Shown here: positions 8,498-17,801 of the stretch, in pieces
Layout of the letters: every line of letters starts with the position of its first letter
How positions within the stretch are numbered: the first letter of the stretch is position 1
Source of the DNA: Phycisphaerales bacterium
GTDB lineage: Bacteria > Planctomycetota > Phycisphaerae > Phycisphaerales > UBA1924
Length of the DNA stretch: 64,000 nt
Reading direction: 5' to 3'
Assembly: GCA_019744815.1 (NCBI GenBank)
Contig: JAIEUA010000012.1
Coordinates: forward strand, 209,844-273,843
Program-made: the position numbers and the translations under genes
Notes under the pieces: model-generated
Seen by the model: the letters and a program-made list of their open reading frames with translations, nothing else
What the model was told of the DNA's origin: nothing
Database searches by the model: none

Positions 8498-10049
8498 AGA
8501 CCACTCGGTTCACGCCCCGCACCTCGTTGATGATGCGGCTGCTGATGGTCGCGAGCACCTCGTGCGGCAGACGCGACCAGTCGGCGCTCATGAAATCCTG
8601 TGTCTCAACCGCCCGCACCGCGACCACGCTGTCGTACGTGCGGCCGTCACCCATCACGCCCACGCTCTGCACCGGGAGCAGCACGGCGAAGACCTGGCTG
8701 GTTTGGCGGTACAGGTTCGCGCTGATGATCTCTTCGAGCACGATCTCATCGCAATCCCGGAGCACGTCGAGCTTGGCCTTGGTGACTTCTCCCAGCACAC
8801 GCACCGCGAGCCCCGGGCCGGGGAACGGATGGCGCCAGATGAACTGGTCGGGCAGGCCGAGGACCTCGCCAAGCTTCCGGACCTCGTCTTTGAAGAGCTC
8901 CCGCAGCGGCTCGACGAGCTGGAAGCCCAGTTCGGCGGGAAGACCGCCGACGTTGTGGTGGAGCTTGATGCCCGCGCTCTGCCCCGCGTGGCCGTGGCCG
9001 CTTTCGATGACGTCGGGGTAGAGCGTGCCCTGAGCGAGGAAGTGGGCGTCCTTGATGTCGCGGGAGGTCTGCTTGAAGACGTCGATGAAGCGGTGACCGA
9101 TGCGGCGGCGCTTCTCCTGCGGGTCGACGATGCCAGCCAGATCGCCCAGGAACTCCTTCTCCGCATCGATGACGCGGAGGTCCATCTGGAAGTGATCGCG
9201 GAAGGTGCTCTCGACGAGCTCGCGCTCGCCTTTGCGGAGCAAGCCGGTGTCGACAAAGACGCAGGTGAGCTGCGAGCCGATGGCCTTGTGCAGGAGGGCC
9301 GCAACGACGGAGGAGTCGACGCCGCCGGAGAGGCCGCAGACGACGTGGCTCTTGCCGACCTGCTTCTTGATGCGTTCGGCGGCGGTGAGCGCGAAATCGC
9401 TCATGCGCCAGGTGCTCTTGTAGCCGCAGATGTTGAAGAGGAAGTTCTGGAGGATCTCTTTGCCGTGGGGCGTGTGGGTGACTTCGGGGTGGAACTGCAC
9501 GCCGTAGAAGCGGCGGGAGTTGGTCACCGAGCGCACGGCGGCGAAGGGACAGGTGGGCGTGGAGGCGAGGACCTCGAAGCGGGCGTTGGCGGAATCGACG
9601 ACTTGATCGCCGTGGGACATCCAGACGGTGGTCTTGTCGGGGATGGAGGCGAACAGATCGGAGCGGTCGGCGATGCCGATGTGGGCGCGGCCGAACTCGC
9701 GGTGGTCGCCGGGGCTGACTTTGCCGCCGAGGAGGTGGGCGGCGATCTGCAGGCCGTAGCAGATGCCGAGCACGGGGACGCCGAGGTCGAAGATCCGTGG
9801 GTCGATGGTGGGGGCGCCCTTGTCGTAGACGCTGGAAGGGCCCCCGGAGAGGATGATGCCCTTGGGGCGCATCGCCAGCATCTGCTCGGGAGTGATGCTG
9901 GGGGCGACGAGTACGGAATAGACGCCGGCGTCGCGGGCGCGGCGGCAGATGAGCTGGGCGGTCTGACCGCCGAAATCGACGACGGGCACGACTTCGCGGG
10001 CGGTGTCGAAGGGGGCGGGGCCGGATGAAAGGAAGTCGCGCTGCGTCAC
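8454..10049 (-). CDS. guaA: GMP synthase (glutamine-hydrolysing)
   Basis: It converts XMP to GMP using ATP and ammonia released from glutamine, the last step of guanine nucleotide synthesis. The N-terminal class I amidotransferase domain has the nucleophile Cys97 in GICYG and His188 in FHPEVTH. The ATP pyrophosphatase domain starts with the P-loop SGGVDSS (residues 241-247). The C-terminal dimerisation domain contains [13 protein letters not shown] and ends PPATIEWE, the family's typical end. The start is taken as the GTG at 10049, preceded by CCGGAG six to seven bases away. That gives 531 aa, close to the usual 525. The frame remains open for about 500 further bases upstream, but that part is unlike GuaA and overlaps the opposite-strand lipoprotein gene. 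Confidence 0.97.
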   Translation of the reverse strand: MTQRDFLSSGPAPFDTAREVVPVVDFGGQTAQLICRRARDAGVYSVLVAPSITPEQMLAMRPKGIILSGGPSSVYDKGAPTIDPRIFDLGVPVLGICYGLQIAAHLLGGKVSPGDHREFGRAHIGIADRSDLFASIPDKTTVWMSHGDQVVDSANARFEVLASTPTCPFAAVRSVTNSRRFYGVQFHPEVTHTPHGKEILQNFLFNICGYKSTWRMSDFALTAAERIKKQVGKSHVVCGLSGGVDSSVVAALLHKAIGSQLTCVFVDTGLLRKGERELVESTFRDHFQMDLRVIDAEKEFLGDLAGIVDPQEKRRRIGHRFIDVFKQTSRDIKDAHFLAQGTLYPDVIESGHGHAGQSAGIKLHHNVGGLPAELGFQLVEPLRELFKDEVRKLGEVLGLPDQFIWRHPFPGPGLAVRVLGEVTKAKLDVLRDCDEIVLEEIISANLYRQTSQVFAVLLPVQSVGVMGDGRTYDSVVAVRAVETQDFMSADWSRLPHEVLATISSRIINEVRGVNRVVYDISSKPPATIEWE

Positions 10050-10168
10050 GGGCTGCTCCGGAGGGGCGAGTGTACGGCGTGAGCGGGTCGGGTCGCGGGG
10101 ACGCGGGCCCCGAGACGCGAAACCCAGGGCGCAAGTCCTTTCCCTCCCCGCGCTCCCAACTTGATACC

Positions 10169-10591
10169 ATGCGGGAAGTGAAGGTGCGACTCGCTCTGAT
10201 CCTGGTTCCCTTCGTGCTCGTGGCAGGCGGCTGCCCGACGTACCGGCCGTCGTTCGACTCCGACGACCCGCAGATGCGGCTCGCCGAGGCGGTGCGCAGC
10301 GCTTCCCGGAATGATCCCGCGGACTATCCGCATCTGGTCGAGATGCTCGACGACGCCGATATCGATGCACGAATGCTGGCGATCGAGGTGCTGGAACGCC
10401 GAACAGGGACCACGCGAGGGTTCGAGTACGACGCTCCCCCGGAGCGACGCGAAGGCCCGCTGAAGGAGTGGCAAGCATGGGCGCTGCAATTCGTGCGGGT
10501 GGAGAAGTCGTCGGAGGGCCGCTCGGCGGGCCCGGCGGCGTCTTCCTCGGCACCATCCGCTACCACCAAGCAACCGGAGGCGACGCGGTGA
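10169..10591 (+). CDS. Small putative lipoprotein with HEAT-like helix
   Basis: The protein begins with a classic lipoprotein signal: a short basic start, then a hydrophobic stretch ending LVAGGC (lipobox, Cys about residue 19). The remaining ~120 aa contain a repeat-like helical pair, [26 protein letters not shown], that resembles a single HEAT-type unit. The C-terminus is Ser/Ala-rich and likely disordered. The start could be the ATG at 10169 or the GTG at 10178. The stop overlaps the GTG of the next gene in a GTGA arrangement, so it is translationally coupled to the RsbW-like kinase. It heads the four-gene cluster at 10.1-12.4 kb. The specific function is not recognised; a sensory or scaffolding role at the membrane is inference from its position. 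Confidence 0.7.
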   Translation: MREVKVRLALILVPFVLVAGGCPTYRPSFDSDDPQMRLAEAVRSASRNDPADYPHLVEMLDDADIDARMLAIEVLERRTGTTRGFEYDAPPERREGPLKEWQAWALQFVRVEKSSEGRSAGPAASSSAPSATTKQPEATR

Positions 10592-11106
10592 ACCAGAGCG
10601 CGGCGGCCAACTCCCCGGCGATGCAGGACGCGCAGATCCGCGTGGAGCTGCTGAGCCACCCGACCTACATCAGCGGCGTGCGCGAGTTGGTGTCGTCGAT
10701 CTGCCGACGCATCGGATTCCCCGAGCTCTGCTGCGGGCAGATGGCCCTCGCGGTGGACGAGGCTCTGTGCAACGTCATGAAGCACGGCTACGAGGGTCGC
10801 GAGGACCAGCCGATCGCGATCGGCATGCAGATCCACGAGGACAAGGGCGGCAACGACCATTCGTTTATCCGCATCGTCATCGAGGATCGCGCCAAGCAGG
10901 TAGACCCCAAGACGATCTGCGGGCGCGACCTCCAAGACGTTCGGCCCGGCGGACTGGGCGTACACATGATCCGCGAGATCATGGATGACGCGGTCTACGA
11001 GAAGCGTGAGGGCGGGGGGATGCGGTTGATCATGAGCAAAAAGAACCCGTCGCAGGGATCGTCCTGCGGCCTGCCGGATGCTGGCGGAGGAAAGAACCAT
11101 GGCTGA
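10588..11106 (+). CDS. RsbW/SpoIIAB-like serine kinase (HATPase_c_2)
   Basis: Proteins of this family are small GHKL ATPases that bind and phosphorylate STAS-domain partners and often sequester a sigma factor. The N-box is visible as ALAVDEALCNVMKHGYEG, followed by the strand IRIVIEDRAKQVDP, and a G2-type glycine motif GGLGVHMIREIMDDAVYE. The length of 172 aa is normal for a stand-alone kinase. The start is the GTG at 10588: GGAGG lies seven bases upstream, and the codon overlaps the previous stop. The next gene, an STAS protein, starts before this one ends (8-base overlap), the classic kinase and antagonist pairing. No sigma factor gene is nearby, so the third partner may be different here. 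Confidence 0.88.
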   Translation: MNQSAAANSPAMQDAQIRVELLSHPTYISGVRELVSSICRRIGFPELCCGQMALAVDEALCNVMKHGYEGREDQPIAIGMQIHEDKGGNDHSFIRIVIEDRAKQVDPKTICGRDLQDVRPGGLGVHMIREIMDDAVYEKREGGGMRLIMSKKNPSQGSSCGLPDAGGGKNHG

Positions 11107-11446
11107 CGGAACGTTGCAGGTCGGGTTCGAGACACAGGGCAGCGCGGTGGTGATCTCGCCCCAGGGCGAGATCGGCTACAGCGAGGCGACGGTCTTCCGC
11201 ACCTGGCTGCGCAAGGCCCACGACGCCAAGTCTCCCCGGCTCGTCGTCGATCTGTCCAAGGTCGATTACATGAACACGCCGGGCGTGGCGACGCTGGTCG
11301 AGTCGCTGCAGATCGCCAAGAAAGCCAAGACGCGGTTGATCCTGTGCGGGATGAATGAGAAGGTGTTCGCCATTTTCAAGATCGCCCGGCTCGATACCGT
11401 GTTCGAGATCACCCCGACGGCGGCGGACGCGATCGCGAAGGCGTGA
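11099..11446 (+). CDS. STAS-domain protein (anti-sigma antagonist / MlaB-like)
   Basis: STAS proteins are the phosphorylatable switch partners of RsbW-type kinases; another branch (MlaB) binds the MlaFE lipid transporter. The whole 115-aa protein is one STAS domain: VVISPQGEIGYSEATVFRTWL at the start, then RLVVDLSKVDYMNTPGVATLVESL. The last is the segment where phosphorylated antagonists usually carry DSSG or DSAG. Here the central position is Thr (NTPG). The ATG at 11099 is preceded by GGAGG and overlaps the kinase gene. The next gene is an MlaE permease, 41 bases downstream, so the protein could bridge kinase and transporter. Whether it serves a sigma factor or the permease cannot be decided from sequence. 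Confidence 0.87.
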   Translation: MADGTLQVGFETQGSAVVISPQGEIGYSEATVFRTWLRKAHDAKSPRLVVDLSKVDYMNTPGVATLVESLQIAKKAKTRLILCGMNEKVFAIFKIARLDTVFEITPTAADAIAKA

Positions 11447-11487
11447 GGACGCGTGTTCCCGGTTGAACGCAACGGAGCCCAAGACCC

Positions 11488-12375
11488 GTGTCGAGCCTGC
11501 CCACCAGCCCCAGCAACGCCTCCGGAAAGCCCGGCGAGCCATCTCTCCCCGAGCCGCCGCCCCCGGCTGGACTGGACTACCTCGTCGCGATGCTCGGGGA
11601 GCGTGCGTTGTCGATGGTGCGGCACATCGGGGCCATTACGCTGCTCTTCGGCGAGGTGTCGCGGTGGATCTTCCGATCGTTTTACTCGCCCAAGGTCCGC
11701 ATCGGCCGCCCGGCCATCGTGACCCAGATCGTGCGCATCGGCGTGCGATCCATCGGCATCGTGAGCCTGGTGTCGGGCTGCGTGGGGCTGATCCTCGCGT
11801 TCCAGTTGAGCCCGCCGCTGGATGAGTTCGGCCAGAAGGACAAGGTCGCGAACATCGTGGGCGTGGCGGTGCTGCGGGAGCTGGGCCCTTTGATCGCGGC
11901 GATCGTGCTCACCGGCTTCGCCGGGGCGTCCATCGCCGCCGAGATCGGCACGATGGTGGTGGGCGAGGAGATCGAGGCGCTCGAGGCCCACGCGATGAAC
12001 CCGGTGAAGTTCCTGGTCGTGCCGCGTGTGGTGGCGTCGATCCTCTCGCTGACGTGCCTGAGCGTGATCTCGAACGTGGTCGCGGTGGCGGCGGCGTTGG
12101 GCATCGCCATGCTCGCGCTGGACATCTCGTACGCGTCCTTCATGAGCAACTTCTTCGACCAGGTGAAGCTTGTCGACTTCGTCACCGGCGTCAGCAAGGG
12201 CGCGGTCTTCGGAATCCTGATCGCGATCATCGCCTGCTACAACGGCTTGAAGGTCACGGGCGGCGCGGCGGGCGTGGGTCAGGCGACGACCGGAACCGTC
12301 GTGCAGTCGGTCGTGGCGGTGATTATCTGCGACCTGGTCTTCACGACGATCTTCTTCGCGTTGAAGCTCGTCTAA
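11488..12375 (+). CDS. mlaE: MlaE-type ABC transporter permease
   Basis: MlaE permeases form the membrane core of phospholipid or steroid transporters between inner and outer membranes. The 295-aa protein has a proline-rich cytoplasmic start, an amphipathic helix region, and five to six hydrophobic segments. Family signatures include GFAGASIAAEIGTMVVGEEIEALEA (the coupling helix region) and the following MNPVKFLVVPRVVAS. The start is the GTG at 11488 with GGAG ten bases upstream. The gene closes the lipoprotein, kinase and STAS cluster. The cognate ATPase (MlaF) and substrate-binding MCE protein (MlaD) are not in this window, so the transporter must use partners encoded elsewhere. The symbol follows family similarity rather than shown function. 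Confidence 0.9.
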   Translation: MSSLPTSPSNASGKPGEPSLPEPPPPAGLDYLVAMLGERALSMVRHIGAITLLFGEVSRWIFRSFYSPKVRIGRPAIVTQIVRIGVRSIGIVSLVSGCVGLILAFQLSPPLDEFGQKDKVANIVGVAVLRELGPLIAAIVLTGFAGASIAAEIGTMVVGEEIEALEAHAMNPVKFLVVPRVVASILSLTCLSVISNVVAVAAALGIAMLALDISYASFMSNFFDQVKLVDFVTGVSKGAVFGILIAIIACYNGLKVTGGAAGVGQATTGTVVQSVVAVIICDLVFTTIFFALKLV

Positions 12376-12434
12376 GACCCATCTCTGGGGTCATTCATTC
12401 TGCCCCGGAGAGCTGCGAGCCGCACCTTCGCCGT

Positions 12435-13178
12435 TCATCCCGCGTTGGTATACACCTTCTGAACATCGTCCAAGTCCTCGATCGCGTCGATCAGCTCGGT
12501 CAGAGCTTCCGCGGACTCGCCGGTGACCTCCACGTAGTCGTTGGGAACCATCGCGATCTCTGCTTCGGAAATCGTCAGAGCGATCTTCCCCGTGCTGGCC
12601 TTCTCGATCGTGTCCTTCACCGTCTGGAACTGCGGGACGGCGCACAGAATCGTCCAGGGCTCCTGGGACGCGTCGTCCGGGGCCAGACAATCGTCCGCAC
12701 CCGCCTCGATGGCCAGCTCCATCATCCGCTCTTCGTTGGCGCTCGGCGCTTGGACGAGAATCCGCCCCTTGGCCTGGAACATGTAGCCCACGCACCCCGA
12801 GTTGCCCAGGCTCCCGCCGTTGTCGCCGAACGCGAGGCGAAGATCGCCGACGGTTCGGGTGCGATTGTCCGTGAGCGCGTCCACGATGATCGCCACGCCA
12901 CCGGGGCCGTAGCCCTCGTAGCGGACGGGCTCGTAGTTCTCGGTGGATCCGCCGTGGGCGCCCTTCTGAATGGCTCGCTCGATGGTCTCGCGAGGCATGT
13001 TCGCGTATCGGGCCTCATCGATGGCGTATCGCAGCGCGAGATTCGTCGCGGGGTCTGCCCCGCCGTTCTTAGCGGCGACGATGATGGCCTTGGAGCACTT
13101 GGTCCAAACCTTGCCGCGGCGCTTGTCGACGACGGCCTTGCGGTGCTTGATTTTGGACCATTTATTGTGGCCAGCCAT
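12435..13178 (-). CDS. pmpR: YebC/PmpR family transcriptional regulator
   Basis: YebC family proteins are widespread; members act as transcription regulators, and some relieve ribosome stalling at proline tracts. The protein opens with the signature MAGHNKWSKIKHRK and continues through the family's three domains, with YEGYGPGGVAIIVDALTDNR, GGSLGNSGCVGYMF and a C-terminal EDLDDVQKVYTN. The start is the ATG at 13178, giving 247 aa, the normal length. It lies 53 bases after the large TPR gene and in the same direction. It may therefore be the end of a long transcript that begins with nusA, although no direct evidence shows read-through. The converging gene is mlaE. Confidence 0.95.
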   Translation of the reverse strand: MAGHNKWSKIKHRKAVVDKRRGKVWTKCSKAIIVAAKNGGADPATNLALRYAIDEARYANMPRETIERAIQKGAHGGSTENYEPVRYEGYGPGGVAIIVDALTDNRTRTVGDLRLAFGDNGGSLGNSGCVGYMFQAKGRILVQAPSANEERMMELAIEAGADDCLAPDDASQEPWTILCAVPQFQTVKDTIEKASTGKIALTISEAEIAMVPNDYVEVTGESAEALTELIDAIEDLDDVQKVYTNAG

Positions 13179-13231
13179 AGGAAGCGTGAGGGTGGGTTGG
13201 GTGAGACAGAGGCCTTTGACACGGTCCGCGG

Positions 13232-16200
13232 TTACTGGACGCCGCGCTTTCGGGTGATGGGGGGTTCGCGATTCTCGGCAGCGGCCTTGAGTTTCTCTTC
13301 GGCCCCGCTCAGGGTCTTTCGGAACTCGGCGAGCTGGACCTTGAACAACTCCGGATCGGCGTTGGGTTGGCTCCGGGCCATGTTGACCTGATCGATGAAT
13401 CGCTTGGCCGAGACGCGGGCGAGCTCCCACATGTCCTTGGCCTTCTGCTTCTCGCCCGCCGACCAGAGAGCGTCGCCGTAGTGGTCCGCGATCACCGCGT
13501 TGTCGGCGCCATCGGGTCCTTCCAACGCCCGCGCCAGGAGCGACAAGGCGCCGGGCTGGACCAGGTTCCCGACATCGTCGCGAACATCCTTGAGCCGCCC
13601 CTGGTGATAACGAAGCCAGCCGTACGAATCGAGGATGCTCGAGGATCGCTGATCCTGCTCGAATGCCTGGGTGAGCAGGCGGTCGGCCTCTTCGAGATCC
13701 CCGCCGAACTCGATGTAGTGATAGGCCAGGTTGTTGGAAGCCATGGCGTGGCGAGGCTCGCGCTGCAGAACCGCCTTCAGGAACTCGGTCGCGAGGTCGG
13801 CGCGATCATCGAGCGTGGCCCGATTGGCGATCCGGTAGAGGATGTGCGTCACCTGACCCTCGCGCGTCGGCGGGATGGGGTCGGTTCCGTCATCGCCCGC
13901 CGCCGCGATCTCGGGCACCAGCGCCGCTCGCTCGGGCGCTGAGAGCAGTTGAATGGTCGGACCGATGTCTTCCTGCGTTCCGTGCTTGGACGTGAGGTAG
14001 TACAACAGGTACAGGTACAACTGGACCGGCGGTTCCTTGATCGACTCGAGGCTCTCGCGCACAAATCGCGGCGCACTCTCGGGCGAGCTGGATTTGGTGA
14101 GCCGATCGGCCGTCCGTGCCACCAACGTCGTTGCGTCGCCGGGGAAAAGACGGTTCACCTGAGTCGAGGCCGCCACCAAGGCCGGCACGTCCTTGGAGCG
14201 ATGCGTCGCGAGCAGCATCAGCCGGGCTTCGTGGACCTGTCGCGGCAGCTCAAGACTCAGGCCCGAAGCGTGATCGAGCAGCCGGAGCACGTCCGCCGCC
14301 GCCGCACCCTTCTCGTCCTTGATCGCGGCCGCGGTCTGCTGATTCAGCATCGCCAGAAGCCGATCACGCTGCCCGGCGTGCAGCGGAGCGTTCGGAGGTA
14401 TCCCGCCGGTGATCGCCGCGACGGCCTCGCTGGTCCGGCCTGCCGACGCGTGCAGCTCCGCCAACTCCAGCGAGTCGTCGACACTTCTGGGTGAGCGATT
14501 CAACCTCGAGACGGCGAGGGCGTCGGCGCGAGCCGGATCCTTCAGGCTGCCGCGGACCACCCGCTCCCGCTGCTTGGCCACGCCGCCGATCGGAAACGCC
14601 TCAAGGATGCCGACCAGTTGCTTCTCGGCCTGCTCTGAACGTCCTGAAAGTTCTTCGATCCGAGCTCGTGCCGCAAGCAGGTAGACGCTCTCGGGGTGCC
14701 TGTTCAGCTTGGCACGCAGCCAGGAATCAGCCCGACGGAACGTCGCGTTGTCACCCACCGCGTCGCGCTGCTGCAGGCTCTGCCTCTCCCAGCAGATCAC
14801 GAGCTGATCGATCAACGCCGGGTCGGGAGCCGTCTCCTCGCTGAGGGAGATCAGCGCCGCCTCGGCCTGAGACCAGAGCTCGCGTTGAGCAAGCTCACCG
14901 GTGGCGAGCCAACGGATGACCCTCGACGTCGGGATCGCGTCGCGCAGCGCCCGCGACGAAGCCGACAGCTTGGTCTCGTCGCGCAGAGGGCCGCCGGGCA
15001 GATAGAGCGCGATCTGGCTCTGGTACGCACGCTCGTCGTAGCGATCGCCCGCGAGCACATGCTCGAGGATCGTCGCGGCATCTGCGGCACGGTCGTTCCG
15101 AGCGAGCAGCTCGGCGGTTCCGATCTGTTCGTCCGTGTCCTCGGGTATGGTGCCGCTGACAAAGCTGGCGGCCAGCTTCTTCACCGTGTCGGCGTCGCCG
15201 GCATCCAAGAGCGACGAGGCGCGCAAGGAAAGAGGAAGTGCGTCGTCACCTCGCAGCGTCTGCACGACACGGTTCGCGGCATCGAAGTTCCCGGTGTCGA
15301 GCGCGGCCCGGAGCTTGACGCCCAACGCCACGGCCCGGGCTTCGGAAGAGTCCAGCTTCGAGGTGTCCACGCCTTCGATCGCCTTCCACGCCAGATCGGC
15401 CCGACCCAGACGCAGTTCGAGCCAGGACTGGAAGATCTTCTGCCCGGGAGTGGAGGCCCGCGAGCGGATGGCGTCGCGGGCGGCCGACAGACCGCGCCCT
15501 TCGGCAATCAGGGCGTCGGCGAGGCGAACGGAGGCTTGCGGTGCGGCGTCGGCGATGCCCAGCGCTTGCGCGGCCAGCGCGGAGGGCGTGGTGCTCAGGC
15601 GCGCGAAGAGATCGGCGGCGACCTGTGTGTCGCGCGGGTGAGAGGCGAGGTGGTCCCGGAGCAGAGCGACGCCGCTCTTGTTGTCGGACGCGGCCCGGGC
15701 CCGCACCAGACGCGACTCCAGCGTCGGCGTCAGCTCGACCTTGGCGTCGGCGAGGTCCTGGGGCAGCACGGCGAACGCGCGGGCGAGCGCGGCGCCAAGC
15801 TCGGTGTTGGTCGCGAGGTAGTTCACGAGCAGGAGCTGGCGATCCTCGATCCACCCGCGGTTGTCGAGAATGCGCTGGACCAGGGCCTGGGCACCGCGGG
15901 ATTCCTCGCCGACGAGGGTGGAGGCGTAGACCAGACGAAGCAGCGCCGAGCCGGGGTCGAGCGAAGGCAGACGGGAAGCCAGTTCGTAGCGATTAAGCGC
16001 CGCCTTCGGGTCGCCGAGCCGAAGCGCCAGATCGCCAGCGAGTTCGAGCAGCTCGCCGCGGCGGCGGTAGACCTCGCCCAGGTCCTGGCGGAGATTGGTC
16101 TGCGCGGAGAAGGTGTCGGGCAGGTCGGTGGCCTTGGTGAGCGCTTCAGCGGCGGCAGCGAAGTGCCCAAGGGCCAGGAGCGACTGGCCGAGTTCGCTGT

Positions 16201-16942
16201 CGACGACGAAGGGCATGCCGGCGTCGGCCGCGACATCGGGAGCGAGGCGTGCCTTGGAGAAGAAGCCGGCAGCCTTCTTGGATTCGCCGCGCTGCTGGGC
16301 GTCACGACCGATGGCGAGCCAGACGCGGGACTCGTCAAGCCCGCGGCGAGCGGCCTGGGTGTACGAGGAGTTGGCGAGGGCGCGGCGACCCAGGCGAAGC
16401 TGGGCTTCAGCCAGCTCACGCCACACAGCGGCGGCGGTGGGGTCCTTGCCCGCGGCTTCGGTCAGCAGGGTCTGAGCTTGCTGGGCGTCGCCGCTGGCGA
16501 GAGCGGTGCGGCCGTTGATGTAGAGACGCACCGCGTCGCTCCGTGCTTCGTCGCTGGGTTCGGCGTCGGTGGGGGCGGGGAGGGTGACGGACTTCGCGAA
16601 CTCGGTGACGAGTTCGGCCAGCGGGCGCGTGGCCGCCGGGTCGCTCGTGGCGATGGGGGCGAAGCGGGTGGGATCGATGCCGGGAGGAGGAGGCAGCTTG
16701 CGAGCCGCTGTTGCTTGCGGTGAGTTTGGCGCGGCGTCACGCAGGACCCAGATGGCACGCGGGATGGTCGAGTCGGCCGGGCGATCGACGATGATCGGTG
16801 GCTGCGGGGCGGCGGAGGTAGTAGGGGCGGCGTGGCGGGCTTCGGTGGCGCAGGCGCCCAGCGTGCCGGCAAGGGCGATGAGCAGCGTGGCGGAGAGCGA
16901 GCCCCGAGCGTGGACGGGGGAGGCGCTGGCGATCCGGTTCAT
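13232..16942 (-). CDS. Very large TPR-repeat lipoprotein (1236 aa)
   Basis: The ATG at 16942 starts a lipoprotein signal peptide with lipobox GTLGAC (Cys31). A low-complexity Ala/Pro/Thr linker of about 100 residues follows. The rest is alpha-helical with many tetratricopeptide-like repeats. Examples are RLYINGRTALASGDAQQAQ (with AAVWRELAEAQLRLGRRALA after it), LLELAGDLALRLGDPKAALNR, and a canonical C-terminal run HAMASNNLAYHYIEFGGDLEEAD then ILDSYGWLRYHQGRLKD. TPR arrays hold protein complexes together, so this is likely an outer-membrane or periplasmic scaffold. The C-terminal TPR block around SNNLAY resembles lipoproteins of the PEP-CTERM/exopolysaccharide type, but I would not assign it to a system. 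It lies 64 bases after the HhH gene, in the same direction. Confidence 0.85.
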   Translation of the reverse strand: MNRIASASPVHARGSLSATLLIALAGTLGACATEARHAAPTTSAAPQPPIIVDRPADSTIPRAIWVLRDAAPNSPQATAARKLPPPPGIDPTRFAPIATSDPAATRPLAELVTEFAKSVTLPAPTDAEPSDEARSDAVRLYINGRTALASGDAQQAQTLLTEAAGKDPTAAAVWRELAEAQLRLGRRALANSSYTQAARRGLDESRVWLAIGRDAQQRGESKKAAGFFSKARLAPDVAADAGMPFVVDSELGQSLLALGHFAAAAEALTKATDLPDTFSAQTNLRQDLGEVYRRRGELLELAGDLALRLGDPKAALNRYELASRLPSLDPGSALLRLVYASTLVGEESRGAQALVQRILDNRGWIEDRQLLLVNYLATNTELGAALARAFAVLPQDLADAKVELTPTLESRLVRARAASDNKSGVALLRDHLASHPRDTQVAADLFARLSTTPSALAAQALGIADAAPQASVRLADALIAEGRGLSAARDAIRSRASTPGQKIFQSWLELRLGRADLAWKAIEGVDTSKLDSSEARAVALGVKLRAALDTGNFDAANRVVQTLRGDDALPLSLRASSLLDAGDADTVKKLAASFVSGTIPEDTDEQIGTAELLARNDRAADAATILEHVLAGDRYDERAYQSQIALYLPGGPLRDETKLSASSRALRDAIPTSRVIRWLATGELAQRELWSQAEAALISLSEETAPDPALIDQLVICWERQSLQQRDAVGDNATFRRADSWLRAKLNRHPESVYLLAARARIEELSGRSEQAEKQLVGILEAFPIGGVAKQRERVVRGSLKDPARADALAVSRLNRSPRSVDDSLELAELHASAGRTSEAVAAITGGIPPNAPLHAGQRDRLLAMLNQQTAAAIKDEKGAAAADVLRLLDHASGLSLELPRQVHEARLMLLATHRSKDVPALVAASTQVNRLFPGDATTLVARTADRLTKSSSPESAPRFVRESLESIKEPPVQLYLYLLYYLTSKHGTQEDIGPTIQLLSAPERAALVPEIAAAGDDGTDPIPPTREGQVTHILYRIANRATLDDRADLATEFLKAVLQREPRHAMASNNLAYHYIEFGGDLEEADRLLTQAFEQDQRSSSILDSYGWLRYHQGRLKDVRDDVGNLVQPGALSLLARALEGPDGADNAVIADHYGDALWSAGEKQKAKDMWELARVSAKRFIDQVNMARSQPNADPELFKVQLAEFRKTLSGAEEKLKAAAENREPPITRKRGVQ

Positions 16943-17006
16943 TGTGTTCGTTCCGTCGGGCGTGCGGGTTTGGACACTCTGGTAGCGCTGCGGCCGCGGT
17001 TTGGGT

Positions 17007-17801
17007 TCAGGACTTTGACGAAGCGCCCTTGGACTTCTTGGCGGTCTTCTTCTTTTTCGCGGGTCGCTTGGCGTTCTTCGCGTCCTCGGGCTGCTCGAGC
17101 TGCACCGGCGGGGGGATCTCGGGCGGGGAAAAGTCCGGTGCGTCCGCCCGGCGGTCGCGCTTGGGCATGGCCCCTTCGTCGTCGGACCAGGCCTGCAGAA
17201 TCGTCTGGGCGTGTGCGGCCTCGCCGGCGCGGACGTGGCGCTCAAGCCAGGACGCAGCGCTCTCAGCGTCGGTGACGTCGTCGCTCAGCACGGCTTCCTC
17301 GGCAAGCAGATCGGCGATCCGCTGATCGACCGGGATCGCGTGACCGCCGAGGCCCAGCAAGAACACACGCGAGGCGACGTAGGCGGGGGTGCCGTCGAGG
17401 GACTCGAGGTAGCCGCGGGCTTCGCGCTTGGAGAGCTCGGCGAGGCGGCTCAGTGTGAGAGCGTGCTCCCGCTTGAAGACGTCGTGAAGGCTGGAACGGA
17501 GGCGGAGGGCGCGTTCGTAGCCGCGGGGGTAACGCTCCCCGAAGGAGGCGGCGATCTCGTCGGCGAAGGCCACTCGAAGCTCGTTGAAATCCACGAAGTT
17601 GTCGCGGAGGCGATTCATCGCGGCGCGGGCCTGGCCGGAGGTCGCGTCCCAGAGCAGGAAGGAGTAGACGAAGAGGTGCAGCAGCGGGTCGACGCCTTCG
17701 TCCACACCAGCGCCCAACGGCTCGGGAGCGGCGTCGGGGTATCGCGTGGAGAGTTTCTTCAGCAGCGCGTTGAGGGCCTTGCTGGGCTCGGTCGGGCTCA
17801 T
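17007..17801 (-). CDS. HhH-GPD-fold protein related to endonuclease III, probably not catalytic
   Basis: A 264-aa protein whose middle resembles the helix-hairpin-helix glycosylase fold. NELRVAFADEIAASFGERYP and AELSKREARGYLESLDGTPAYVASRVFLLGLG are followed by HAIPVDQRIADLL, aligning by eye with the endonuclease III segment LPGVGRKTANVVL...AVDTH. The aspartate equivalent (PVD) is present. The lysine of the HhH hairpin that attacks the base is not. The protein has no cysteine at all, so it cannot hold the usual 4Fe-4S cluster. The last 60 residues are acidic/proline-rich and then strongly basic (KKKKTAKK), suggesting nucleic acid contact. It overlaps rbfA by four bases (ATGA), so it belongs to the nusA-infB-ylxP-rbfA operon. 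A structural DNA/RNA-binding role is inference. Confidence 0.7.
   Translation of the reverse strand: MSPTEPSKALNALLKKLSTRYPDAAPEPLGAGVDEGVDPLLHLFVYSFLLWDATSGQARAAMNRLRDNFVDFNELRVAFADEIAASFGERYPRGYERALRLRSSLHDVFKREHALTLSRLAELSKREARGYLESLDGTPAYVASRVFLLGLGGHAIPVDQRIADLLAEEAVLSDDVTDAESAASWLERHVRAGEAAHAQTILQAWSDDEGAMPKRDRRADAPDFSPPEIPPPVQLEQPEDAKNAKRPAKKKKTAKKSKGASSKS

Noticed and set aside
10050..10556. A 169-codon upstream extension of guaA
   Set aside because: It is Arg/Pro-rich, unlike GuaA, and overlaps the opposite-strand lipoprotein gene; the GTG at 10049 has a proper ribosome-binding site.
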